Assembly (NCBI GenBank): GCA_035279865.1
Contig: DATEGY010000124.1
Location: 1 to 64,000 of the forward strand
Source: 40CM-2-70-7 sp035279865
Lineage (GTDB): Bacteria; Gemmatimonadota; Gemmatimonadetes; Gemmatimonadales; GWC2-71-9
Direction: 5' to 3'
Length of the DNA: 64,000 nucleotides
Numbering within the stretch: position 1 is the first letter of the stretch; each line of letters opens with the position of its first letter. Position numbers and translations under genes: made by a program. Below, one piece after another: positions 7,790 to 15,995 of this stretch. Under the pieces are notes generated by a model that was given only the letters and a program-made list of their open reading frames with translations, ran no database searches and was not told the origin of the DNA.

Positions 7790-8752
7790 TTGGATACCGC
7801 GGATTTCGCCCGAAAGATACGTGCGGCGTTCCGTCCCTGCTCTCTGGGAACGTGGCCCACGCCCCTCGAATTGCATCCCGCGCTCGCCGCCCGGGTCGGC
7901 GCGGATGCGTTCTGGGTGAAGCGCGAGGACCGGTCGTCGGGGGTTTACGGAGGGAACAAGGTCCGCGGCCTCGAGTTTCTCTTCTCGGACCTCGCCTCCG
8001 GGGACGCCGTGGTGACCATCGGTGGCTGGGGGTCGACGCACTGCCTCGCCACCGCCCGGCACGCCCGTGCCCTCGGGGCCCAGGCCGTGCTGGCGCAATT
8101 TCCCCAGGGGCACAACGAAGCCGAAGGGCGGACCTCCCGGGCCTCTGGCGCCGTGTCGACGCGCGTGTTTGCGGCGCGCTCCTGGGTGGAATTCCCTGTT
8201 GCCCTGCTCCGGGCCTGGATCGCCGCGGGGCGGTTGGGGCCGCGGGTGTACATCAGTGGCGGGGGAGCGACGCCCCACGCAGTTCTAGGACACGTTCTCG
8301 CGGTCCTGGAGCTGGGCGAGCAACTCGAGTCGCCGCCTGATGCGATCGTCACTCCCCTCGGGTCGGGCGGTACGGCGGCCGGGCTCTTGCTGGGATGTGC
8401 CCTGCTGCAATGGCCGACGCGCGTGATCGCGGTGCGCGTGGCGCCGCGCGTCGTGGCGAACCACTGGCGGGTGGGGAATCTGGTGCGTGGCGCGCGGAGG
8501 CTGTTGGAGTCACGGAGCATCCCACTTCCGCACGTCCCCACGCCCCTGAGACTGTCCGTGCTGAACGGAATCGGAGATGGCTACGGATACCCGTCCGCCG
8601 CGGGAGAGGAGGCGCGGCAGTGGGGCGCGGCATCGGGTCTCGTGATCGATTCGACCTATGGAGGGAAGGCGTTGGCCATCGTGCCTGACGTGGTTCGTGC
8701 GGGGAGCCGGCGCGTGGTGTTCTGGCACACCTACGCGGCGCCTGGCGAGTGA
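7790..8752 (+). CDS. PLP-dependent D-cysteine desulfhydrase/ACC deaminase-like enzyme
   Basis: A 320-residue fold-type II PLP enzyme of the ACC deaminase/D-cysteine desulfhydrase family. The PLP lysine is K57 in YGGNKVRGLEF. A Ser-Thr-His segment (GGWGSTHCLATARHA) binds substrate, and a Gly-rich phosphate loop lies at PLGSGGTAAG. Members break down D-cysteine to pyruvate, H2S and ammonia or open the ACC ring; the residues that separate these cannot be judged with confidence here. The start is TTG 7790 with GAAAGG just upstream. The stop overlaps the GTG of the following hydrolase gene. Confidence 0.83.
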   Translation: MDTADFARKIRAAFRPCSLGTWPTPLELHPALAARVGADAFWVKREDRSSGVYGGNKVRGLEFLFSDLASGDAVVTIGGWGSTHCLATARHARALGAQAVLAQFPQGHNEAEGRTSRASGAVSTRVFAARSWVEFPVALLRAWIAAGRLGPRVYISGGGATPHAVLGHVLAVLELGEQLESPPDAIVTPLGSGGTAAGLLLGCALLQWPTRVIAVRVAPRVVANHWRVGNLVRGARRLLESRSIPLPHVPTPLRLSVLNGIGDGYGYPSAAGEEARQWGAASGLVIDSTYGGKALAIVPDVVRAGSRRVVFWHTYAAPGE

Positions 8753-9549
8753 GCCGGACCGTGCGAGTCCCGGTGGATGACGTGGACATTTCGGTTCAGG
8801 AGCGGGGAGCGGGTCCCGCGCTGCTGCTCGTGCACGGGTTTCCCTTCGATCATGATCTCTGGCGGCACCAGCTCAAGACCTTGCCGGGCTGGAGGCGCAT
8901 CGCCCCGGATCTCCGGGGAGCGGGCCAGTCGAGCGCGCCGGCCGCCGGCTACTCGATGGCGCGTTATGCCGACGACGTGATCGCCGTCCTGGACGCGCTG
9001 GACGTGGCCGCCGCGGCCGTCTGCGGGTTGTCGATGGGCGGGTACGTGATCTTCGAGCTTCTGCGCCGGTACCGGTCCCGGGTGCGCGCCGTGATCCTGT
9101 GCGACACCAAGTCGGAAGCGGATTCGGAGGAGGGGCGGCGTGGACGGGAAGAAATGATCGTCCTGGCCCGAGAGGGTGGCGCGAGGGCCGTGGCCGACAA
9201 GATGCTGCCGGTGCTGCTCGCCCCGGCCACGATGACCGAGCGCCCGGAGGTCGAGGCGCAGGTTCGGGAAATGATGGAGCGGACTCCCGTGTCGGGGATG
9301 GTTGGTGCTCTGCAGGCGATGCGGGACCGGGTGGATTCCACTCCGGTCCTGTCGGAGCTCCGCCTTCCGGTGCTGGTGGTCACGGGTGAGGCGGACGGGA
9401 TCAGCACGCCGGAGGGGAGCGCCGCCATGGCGGGAAAGATCAAGGGGGCCAGGTTCGCCACCATCGCTGGTGCCGGACACTTGCCCCCTCTCGAACAGCC
9501 CTTCGTGACGACCCGCTTGATTGCGGACTTCCTGAAGACCGTTCTCTAG
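8749..9549 (+). CDS. Alpha/beta-fold hydrolase
   Basis: A 266-residue alpha/beta hydrolase. The oxyanion motif HGFPFD is at residues 29-34, the nucleophile elbow is G93-L-S95-M-G97, the acid is D216 (GEADG) and the catalytic His is H244 (GAGHLPPLEQP). Similar proteins include aryl esterases, 3-oxoadipate enol-lactonases and haloperoxidase-like enzymes; the substrate cannot be told. GTG 8749 overlaps the upstream stop by 4 bases, so it is coupled to the PLP enzyme. It is convergent with the ferredoxin gene. Confidence 0.85.
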   Translation: MSRTVRVPVDDVDISVQERGAGPALLLVHGFPFDHDLWRHQLKTLPGWRRIAPDLRGAGQSSAPAAGYSMARYADDVIAVLDALDVAAAAVCGLSMGGYVIFELLRRYRSRVRAVILCDTKSEADSEEGRRGREEMIVLAREGGARAVADKMLPVLLAPATMTERPEVEAQVREMMERTPVSGMVGALQAMRDRVDSTPVLSELRLPVLVVTGEADGISTPEGSAAMAGKIKGARFATIAGAGHLPPLEQPFVTTRLIADFLKTVL

Positions 9550-9558
9550 CGTCTAGAG

Positions 9559-9831
<273 letters not shown>

Positions 9832-9950
9832 CTACGGCCTCTCCTTCAGGGCTTCGTGGCGTGGCGAACCCCAAACGTAGAAGGGGGTCTATCCGAGTCA
9901 AGCCCTTTGGGTTGCGCGCTTGTGGTTGTCTCCGAGATACCTCAAGAATG

Positions 9951-9975
9951 AGATACTGATGAGTATCTAAGATAC
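9951..9975. promoter_or_regulatory. Distal operator-like palindromes in fdxA-tetR gap
   Basis: AGATACT (9951-9957) and AGTATCT (9962-9968) form an inverted repeat with a 4-base spacer. Overlapping it, GTATCTAAGATAC (9963-9975) is a 13-base palindrome. The same palindrome appears in reverse complement at 10057-10069 beside the tetR start, and both are followed by a similar GGGTA-containing stretch. This is the usual picture of TetR-family operators in a divergent intergenic region. Binding is inferred. Confidence 0.65.
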
Positions 9976-10056
9976 CATTGGGTACCCTTCGTGAGCCGGT
10001 TTGACGGTTTTTCCGTACGTCTCCCCCTGACGTGTTTCGGTAGTGGGTACTGTGCC

Positions 10057-10079
10057 GTATCTTAGATACCCATGGGTAT
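10057..10079. promoter_or_regulatory. Operator-like palindromes overlapping the tetR start
   Basis: GTATCTTAGATAC (10057-10069) is the reverse complement of the distal site at 9963-9975. Overlapping it, ATACCCATGGGTAT (10066-10079) is a perfect 14-base palindrome centred on the ATG start codon. A repressor bound here would block tetR transcription, so autoregulation is likely. GGGTACCC at 9980-9987 is a related half of the distal copy. Confidence 0.65.
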
Positions 10080-10473
10080 TGTCAAGAAGCAGCGCCGCGC
10101 TGAAACGCGGACGCTCCTCCTCGAATCCGGGCTGAAGCTGATTGCGGAGCAGGGCCTGGAGCTGGCCTCTCTCGACCAGGTGGCCGACGCGGCGGGCTTC
10201 ACCAAGGGCGCCATCTACCGGCAATTCCGGTCCAAACCGGCCTTCATTCTCGCCATCTTCGAGCAGTACGCGGCGGTCGCCCGGGCCGGAGCCGGGGCGC
10301 GGCAGGCTCCCTGGTTCATCCCCCTGACGCTCCAGTTCGCCTCCCACGCCATGCGGGACCCCCTCCTCCGGAGGCGGTTCGCGGTCGTTCTCGCGGAGGC
10401 TCCCGACGGGACCACCCCCGACGGACAGCTCCTCAGGGCTCTGGCCCGCGTGCTCCCGGCACCCCAGGCATGA
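10072..10473 (+). CDS. Short TetR-family regulator
   Basis: A 133-residue protein with an N-terminal TetR helix-turn-helix: RAETRTLLLESGLKLIAEQG followed by SLDQVADAAGFTKGAIYRQF, the canonical recognition region. TetR proteins are normally 180-220 residues; here the ligand-binding and dimerisation part is only about 75 residues, so the effector domain is reduced. ATG 10072 lies inside a palindrome. The stop overlaps the ATG of the next membrane-protein gene (ATGA), making that gene the prime candidate target together with divergent fdxA. Confidence 0.82.
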   Translation: MGIVKKQRRAETRTLLLESGLKLIAEQGLELASLDQVADAAGFTKGAIYRQFRSKPAFILAIFEQYAAVARAGAGARQAPWFIPLTLQFASHAMRDPLLRRRFAVVLAEAPDGTTPDGQLLRALARVLPAPQA

Positions 10474-11087
10474 ACAGCTTGGCCACCTGGATCAACGCCG
10501 TCGCCGACTTCTGCTTCGCGGCGGTCTTTCTCATCACCTGGATCGCGCCCAACACGTTCGGGGAGCACACGCTCCGGTTCCTGATGCTCGTCATGATGAT
10601 GGAATTCGTAGTGGTTCACAGCTCGGCGTTCATGGGAAACGTGATGATTTCGCGGGCGAACCGTGGAGCGCAGGCGACCGCCCTGGCCGGGTTCGGGCTG
10701 TTCTACTCGTTGTTCGCCGGAGCCTTCGCGCTCGCTTTCAAGACCTGGTGGCCCATCACGATGTTCTGGGGCCAGACCTTGAACCGCATGCTCGGCGTCC
10801 TCTTCGGTCAGGTCCCGGACGACGACCAGAAGGCCTTCATCCAGCGAAGCTGGATCGCCTCCGTCCTCCTGTATCTCGTGAGCGCGTTCGTCACCATCGT
10901 CATGCCGATGCCGCGGCTGGGCATCACGTCCACCGTAATCGCCGCGCAGCAGATCCATTCGAGCGGACTGTGGGTCGAGCAGCCGCAGCGCGTGCTGGCA
11001 TTCGGGGTGATGTACTTCCTGCTGACGGGATGGTCGGACCTGAAGGGGCACATCTGGGCCAGCGGGATTAAGGTCGCCCGGAGCTAG
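10470..11087 (+). CDS. Five-helix integral membrane protein, unknown
   Basis: A 205-residue protein with about five predicted membrane segments (near residues 8-25, 32-52, 65-95, 125-145 and 172-190). No characterised family was recognised. Charged loops are short. It is translationally coupled to the TetR regulator (ATGA overlap at 10470), which suggests that it is the regulated effector, perhaps a transport or sensing protein. Its TAG stop lies inside a CTAG that also supplies the stop of the convergent kinase gene. Confidence 0.75.
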   Translation: MNSLATWINAVADFCFAAVFLITWIAPNTFGEHTLRFLMLVMMMEFVVVHSSAFMGNVMISRANRGAQATALAGFGLFYSLFAGAFALAFKTWWPITMFWGQTLNRMLGVLFGQVPDDDQKAFIQRSWIASVLLYLVSAFVTIVMPMPRLGITSTVIAAQQIHSSGLWVEQPQRVLAFGVMYFLLTGWSDLKGHIWASGIKVARS

Positions 11088-14000
11088 CGCTCCGCCGCGA
11101 GCCGCGCGATGCGGCCCCGGACATCCCGCACGACGGGTTGCAGCTCGGCGTCGGCGTTCTTCCAGAGATCCACGAACTTGTTGTAGTTATCGAGCGCCTG
11201 CGCACGATCGCCGCGCGCCTCATGGAGCTCGCCGGCCCGCTTGTACGACGGTCCCAGCTCCCATCCGTCATCCCAGATCCGGAAGGCGTCGGGCGTCGTG
11301 AGATAGCGATCGTAGTAGACCAGGGCCGAATCCTGCTGATGCATCTGATCAAAGAGGGTGGCCTGGTCCCAGAGTCCGCAGACCGCGCATCCCGATTCGT
11401 CGCGGAACGCCCGGACCTCGGCGAGCGCGTCCGCGTACCGGTGCTCCGCGCGGGCGATCGCGGCCGTCCCGTTGTGCCGCCCCGGGTTGGCGCGTCGGAG
11501 GCCTTCGGGCACGAGCCGTGCATACTCAGCCATCAGCTCCTTGGCCTGCTCCACGCGGCCGGTAAGGGCATAAGCCTGAGCCAGGGCGCTGTAGGGCCGG
11601 TCCGATACCGGGATCGACGTGAGGGGATGCCGCGAGAGCGCGGCCCCGACCTTCTGAAGCGCATCGGCGGGGCGATCACGATAATAGACGTCGAAGGCGG
11701 CCTGGCCGATGGCGGCGTTTATGTAGTCGCCGGGGAGCCCGCGCTGTTCGGCGATCGCCATGACCTTCCGGCTTTCCTGCAGCGCCTCCGCCAGACGCCC
11801 TTGCGCGCCGCGCACCGCAGTCATCCCTTGCTGCACGTTCTCCTGGACGAACGGGCTGCCCGCGTAGTCCTTCCGGAGCTGAGCCACCACCCGCTCGGTT
11901 CCCGGGTAGTCCCGCTCCGCTGTGGTGATCCAGAACCACTGGGCCGGTGCCACGGGAGAATTGGGGAAGGCCTTTTGATACTGGTCGGTCAGGGTGCGGG
12001 CAGCGGAATCCTGACCCAGCACGAGCGCGACCTGAATGAGCTGCTGGTAGCAATTGCCGCACCCGACCGCGATGCCGCGATTGAGCAGGCTCTCGGCGGC
12101 GGCGTATTCCCGCCGCGCGATCAGCAGGATCGAAAGGTTGTTGAGGCCCACATAGTAGTTGGAGTCGATGGCCAGCAAGTCCCGGTAGGCGGCGATGGCC
12201 TTCGGCATGTCGAAGTCCGCCAGCTGGAAATAGTAGGCTACGGTCTGGTCCCGCTCCGCCGGGGTCAGGCGATCACGGTGGTCGTAGGCCTTGGTGACCG
12301 CGTCCACCTGCTGCTGGATGGACGCCCCCGTATTCCCAAGCACCACGGCCAGCTTCCGGTAGGCCATGGCGAATTCGGTGTCGAGAGCCACCGCCTGCTG
12401 CAGCACCGGCACGGCCGCCTCGTCCTCCCCCTGACCCGACAGCCGCACCCCCTGGGAGTACTTCCGCAACGCCTCGAGAGACGACGTTGTGACCTGCTCG
12501 AGCTCATCCGACGCGCGAAGAGTCGTCAGCGATTCGCCGATTCGAGAACGCAGATCCTTCGACAGGCGATCGAGGGCACCGAGGAGCGCGCCGTCGTTGT
12601 CCGCATTCTCCCGCAGCGCAGCGAGCACCGAGCCGTCCGCCGCGGAGACCACACTCACCGTCAGGACGTATGCCTTTCCGACCGCCGAGATCTGACCGGT
12701 CACCACCGCCTTGGCCCCCTCGCGCTGAGCGAGATCCTGCGCCACCGCGTTGGTCATCGGGGTGCCGGGGGGCTTCTGCATCCGCTGCAGCGCGCTCGCG
12801 ACCTGTCGCGTGTCGAGCAGATGCACCGTGCGGGACTGCGAAAGGTCCACCCGGAACGCTTCGGTCAAGGTGGACCCGAGCGTCGTGTCGGCCGAGTGAT
12901 TCTCGAAATCGGCGAGGACGATCTTGTCTTCAGCTGAGAGCCGTCCCTTGGCCATCAGCGTGCCGACCGACCCGATGCCAAGCAGGCGCAGGGTCATGTA
13001 GACCGCCGCCGCCGCCGCGAGGCCACCGAAGGCGAGGCCGCCGCCGACCATCGCTCTCCGCCAGGTGAACCACTTCGCCAGCGGGTGGGTGGGCACGTAC
13101 CCGGTCGTGTGCGCCAGCGCGCGCCGACGCTCGAACACGCCGGTTACGAGCATGATCGGCAAGCCGACCACGAGCAGCACGCCGGCAGCCGCGAATACCC
13201 AGGTAGGGAGTCCCAGCCTCTGCATGAGGAAGTAGACGAGTGCCAATACGGCGACGCCCCCCACGCCGAACACGGTCGCGACGCGCACCGGATGGGCGCG
13301 GCGGACTGCCGCCTCGGTACCCGACGAAATCGCGGGCGTGCTTCCGGTCGGCGTCATTCCGCCCGAGGGCGTCATGATGACGTCGAGCAGCTGCACCAGC
13401 TCGAGGGCGGATTGCGGACGATCGGCGGGTTTCTTGGAGAGGCACCGCATGATCAGGGCGGCCAGTGCGGGCGGGACCGTGGACCGGTGCGCGACGAGCG
13501 AATCCGGCGCCTGGGTGACGTGCGCCGCGAGCATCTGCTGAGGGGTCGACGCCGAGAAGGGCAGTCGCCCGGCGAGCATCTCGTACGCCAGGACGCCGGC
13601 GGCGTAGATATCGGCCCGATGATCGACGTGGGGATCGGCGGCGGCCTGCTCGGGCGCCATGTAGGCGGGGGTGCCAAGGGCGACGCCAAGGGACGTCAAC
13701 GTCGACGAGCCGCTCGAGGCAGCGACCGCCTTGGCCACGCCGAAGTCCGTCACGACGGCATGGCGATGGGAAATCAGAACGTTGTCGGGCTTGATGTCGC
13801 GGTGGACCACGCCCATGGAGTGGGCGTAGCCGAGCGCGTCGGCGACGTCGCGGAGGATCCGGACCGCCTCGCCGATCGGGAGCTCCCCTTCGCGGGAGAG
13901 CTTCGCGCGCAACGACTCCCCCTCGACCAGCGGCATCGTGTAGTAAAAGAGATCGCCGGTTTGGCCGGCGGCGTGCAGCGGAACGATGTGAGGATGTTGA

Positions 14001-14209
14001 AGCGACGCGGCGAGCTGAATTTCTCGACGGAACCGCTCGACGTTGACGCCCGCCGCCATGTCCGGCGGCAGGACCTTGATGACGACCTTCCTGCCGAGCG
14101 CCAGTTCCTCGGCCAGAAAGACCCGGCTCATCCCCCCGCCGCCCAGCTCCTTCTCGAGGCGGTAGGTGGACTTCAGCGCTTCCTGGAGACGGGTTTGGAG
14201 GTCGGACAT
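11084..14209 (-). CDS. Hanks-type Ser/Thr protein kinase with TPR region
   Basis: A 1041-residue membrane-spanning kinase. Residues about 16-275 form a complete kinase domain: Gly-rich loop GGGGMSRVF, catalytic lysine K45 (VVIKVLP), HRD motif H136-R-D138-I-K140-P-D-N143, DFG at 155-157 and the activation-segment GTPAYMAPEQ. Two or three membrane helices follow (about 310-360 and 385-415). The distal part begins with a segment like those that follow kinases in this phylum (VLADFENHSADTTLGSTLTE) and continues as TPR-like helical repeats to the C-terminus. It is probably an environmental or stress signalling kinase; ligand and targets are unknown. The architecture is typical of Gemmatimonadota and Acidobacteriota. 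Confidence 0.92.
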   Translation of the reverse strand: MSDLQTRLQEALKSTYRLEKELGGGGMSRVFLAEELALGRKVVIKVLPPDMAAGVNVERFRREIQLAASLQHPHIVPLHAAGQTGDLFYYTMPLVEGESLRAKLSREGELPIGEAVRILRDVADALGYAHSMGVVHRDIKPDNVLISHRHAVVTDFGVAKAVAASSGSSTLTSLGVALGTPAYMAPEQAAADPHVDHRADIYAAGVLAYEMLAGRLPFSASTPQQMLAAHVTQAPDSLVAHRSTVPPALAALIMRCLSKKPADRPQSALELVQLLDVIMTPSGGMTPTGSTPAISSGTEAAVRRAHPVRVATVFGVGGVAVLALVYFLMQRLGLPTWVFAAAGVLLVVGLPIMLVTGVFERRRALAHTTGYVPTHPLAKWFTWRRAMVGGGLAFGGLAAAAAVYMTLRLLGIGSVGTLMAKGRLSAEDKIVLADFENHSADTTLGSTLTEAFRVDLSQSRTVHLLDTRQVASALQRMQKPPGTPMTNAVAQDLAQREGAKAVVTGQISAVGKAYVLTVSVVSAADGSVLAALRENADNDGALLGALDRLSKDLRSRIGESLTTLRASDELEQVTTSSLEALRKYSQGVRLSGQGEDEAAVPVLQQAVALDTEFAMAYRKLAVVLGNTGASIQQQVDAVTKAYDHRDRLTPAERDQTVAYYFQLADFDMPKAIAAYRDLLAIDSNYYVGLNNLSILLIARREYAAAESLLNRGIAVGCGNCYQQLIQVALVLGQDSAARTLTDQYQKAFPNSPVAPAQWFWITTAERDYPGTERVVAQLRKDYAGSPFVQENVQQGMTAVRGAQGRLAEALQESRKVMAIAEQRGLPGDYINAAIGQAAFDVYYRDRPADALQKVGAALSRHPLTSIPVSDRPYSALAQAYALTGRVEQAKELMAEYARLVPEGLRRANPGRHNGTAAIARAEHRYADALAEVRAFRDESGCAVCGLWDQATLFDQMHQQDSALVYYDRYLTTPDAFRIWDDGWELGPSYKRAGELHEARGDRAQALDNYNKFVDLWKNADAELQPVVRDVRGRIARLAAER

Positions 14210-14283
14210 CGGGGGCTCAAAATACGGGCCCGATGCTGATCGCGCGAGGGATTTCCTTCTTTTTTTTCTAAACGACGAGGCGG

Positions 14284-14414
14284 CTTGTCATCCTGAGCGA
14301 GTGCGCGAATGCGCGCGAAGCGAAGGACCTGCTTGTGCCCGTCCGCGCTCGAACATCCGTTGCCGTGGGAGCGAAGCAGGTCCTTCGCTCGCTGCGCTCG
14401 CTCAGGATGACAAG
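14284..14414. repeat. Inverted pair of REP/MITE-like repeats downstream of thiC
   Basis: Two copies of one motif in opposite orientation, arms about 14284-14335 and 14374-14414. Each arm has the fixed ends TTGTCATCCTGAGCG and CGAAGGACCTGCTT around a variable, self-complementary centre. A third, single copy lies at 15952-15990 on the other side of thiC. The pair could fold into a very long hairpin and may terminate thiC transcription, but no T-run follows. The rest of this 238-base gap shows only a T-rich stretch near 14263-14270. Confidence 0.75.
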
Positions 14415-14447
14415 CGCGCCTTCCCTATCAAGAAAAGAAGGGAGAGA

Positions 14448-15791
14448 TCAGTCCGCGCCGACCGGCTCCTGCCGCGTTTGGGGCTCCCGAACGCCCAAAT
14501 TCCGCTCGATCTCCCGCGTGATGTGCATGGAACAGAACTTCGGCCCGCACATCGCGCAGAACTCCGCACTCTTGAAGTACTCGGATGGCAGGGACTCGTC
14601 GTGGAGCTCCTGCGCCCGCTCGGGGTCGAGTGAAAGCCGGAACTGCTCCTTCCAGTCGAACGCGTACCGGGCCCGCGACAGCGCGTCATCACGGTCCCGT
14701 GCACCCTTCCGGCCGCGGGCGATGTCCGCGGCGTGCGCCGCGATCTTGTAGGCGATCACACCCTCGCGCACTTCCTCCGCGTTCGGCAGGCCGAGGTGCT
14801 CCTTCCGGGTGACGTAGCAGAGCATGTCGGCGCCGTACCAGCCGATCATCGCCGCTCCGATGGCGCTCGTGATGTGGTCGTATCCGGGCGCGATGTCCGT
14901 CACGAGCGGCCCCAGCGTGTAGAACGGCGCCTCGTGACAGATACGCTTCTGGCGTTCGACGTTCATCTGGATCTGGTCCATCGGGATGTGCCCCGGTCCC
15001 TCGATCATCACTTGCACGTCCTTCGCCCAGGCCCGCTCTGTCAGTTCGCCCAGGGTGTCGAGCTCCGCGAACTGGGCCTTGTCGCTGGCATCGGCCACCG
15101 AGCCGGGCCGGAGGGCGTCGCCGAGTGACAGCGTGACGTCGTACTTCGCCGCGATCTCGAGGATCTTGTCGAAGTGCGTGTAGAACGGATTCTCCTGGTT
15201 GTGGTGCGTCATCCAGTAGGCGTGGAGCGAGCCGCCGCGGGAAACGATCCCGGTCACCCGGCCCAGGGCCAGCCCGACATAGGCGCGCTTGATGCCGCAA
15301 TGCACGGTGACATAGTCGACGCCCTGTTGGGCCTGGTGCTCCACCATGCCGATCAAGTCATCGGCGGTGAGATCCTCAACCTTCCCGATTTCCTGCACCG
15401 CCTGATAGATGGGCACGGTGCCGATCGGCACCGGAGACGCGTCGATGATGGCCTGGCGGATGGCGTCGATGTTGCCGCCGGTGGAGAGATCCATCACGGT
15501 GTCGGCGCCGTAGTGCACCGCGTGATGGAGCTTGTCGAGCTCCCCCTCGATGTCCGAGGTGACCGCCGAGTTGCCGATGTTCGCGTTGATCTTGACCTTG
15601 GCCACTTTGCCGATGGCCATGGGGTCGAGCTGCTTGGCGAGATGGTGGACGTTCGCGGGGATCACGAGACGGCCCGACGCCACTTCGTCGCGGATCGTCT
15701 CCGGGGCGAGCTCTTCCCGCTCGGCCACACGCTGCATCTCGCGGGTGACCGTGCCCTGGCGGGCGACATGCATCTGCGTAACACTGTCCAT
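14448..15791 (-). CDS. thiC: Phosphomethylpyrimidine synthase
   Basis: A 447-residue radical SAM enzyme that converts aminoimidazole ribotide to HMP phosphate in thiamine synthesis. The C-terminal cluster motif is C412-A-M-C415-G-P-K-F-C420. Further family blocks are KINANIGNS, HYGADTVMDLSTGGNI, PVPIGTVPIYQA and EGPGHIPMD. It is the short form without the extended N-terminal domain. ATG 15791 sits 7-8 bases behind a GGAGGGAG ribosome-binding site that overlaps the 3' part of a TPP riboswitch, so translation is probably shut off by thiamine pyrophosphate. The open frame further upstream is riboswitch sequence, not protein. Confidence 0.96.
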   Translation of the reverse strand: MDSVTQMHVARQGTVTREMQRVAEREELAPETIRDEVASGRLVIPANVHHLAKQLDPMAIGKVAKVKINANIGNSAVTSDIEGELDKLHHAVHYGADTVMDLSTGGNIDAIRQAIIDASPVPIGTVPIYQAVQEIGKVEDLTADDLIGMVEHQAQQGVDYVTVHCGIKRAYVGLALGRVTGIVSRGGSLHAYWMTHHNQENPFYTHFDKILEIAAKYDVTLSLGDALRPGSVADASDKAQFAELDTLGELTERAWAKDVQVMIEGPGHIPMDQIQMNVERQKRICHEAPFYTLGPLVTDIAPGYDHITSAIGAAMIGWYGADMLCYVTRKEHLGLPNAEEVREGVIAYKIAAHAADIARGRKGARDRDDALSRARYAFDWKEQFRLSLDPERAQELHDESLPSEYFKSAEFCAMCGPKFCSMHITREIERNLGVREPQTRQEPVGAD

Positions 15792-15795
15792 ACTG

Positions 15796-15873
15796 ACTCC
15801 CTCCGCCGGTCTTAACCGGGTCAGGTTCTGAGGGTGTGATCTCAGCCTGCACCGTGCAGGCACCCCTGTCAGC
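15796..15873 (-). ncRNA. TPP riboswitch (THI element)
   Basis: Reading the minus strand from about 15873, the leader holds GACAGGGGTGCC, then GGCTGAGATCACACCC, then GAACCTGACCCGGTTAAGACCGG, and ends in GGAGGGAG just before the thiC start. These are the conserved pyrimidine- and pyrophosphate-sensing helices of the TPP aptamer. The aptamer end overlaps the thiC ribosome-binding site, which points to control of translation initiation. Confidence 0.93.
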
Positions 15874-15951
15874 TCGGAATCTACTCCGCAGTCCAGCAGG
15901 CGCGCACCTGCATCCCATGCCCTTAGTCCTGCTCATGACGAGCGAGCACGG

Positions 15952-15990
15952 TTGTCATCCTGAGCGCCAAAGGCGCGAAGGACCTGCTTC
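15952..15990. repeat. REP/MITE-like repeat, third copy
   Basis: It begins TTGTCATCCTGAGCG, has a palindromic centre GCGCCAAAGGCGC and ends CGAAGGACCTGCTT. The ends match both arms of the inverted pair at 14284-14414, while the centre differs but is again a hairpin. It lies between the riboswitch and the 3' end of the alpha-mannosidase gene. Confidence 0.75.
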
Positions 15991-15995
15991 TTCCT

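Noticed and set aside
9544..9558. CTCTAG and CTAGAG inverted repeat between convergent hydrolase and ferredoxin genes
   Set aside because: Six-base stem with a 3-base loop and no T-run on either side; too weak to call a terminator.
11138..12937. A 599-codon open frame antisense to the kinase-TPR gene
   Set aside because: The opposite strand has a complete kinase and TPR reading; this frame shows only low-complexity His/Arg/Leu-rich sequence.
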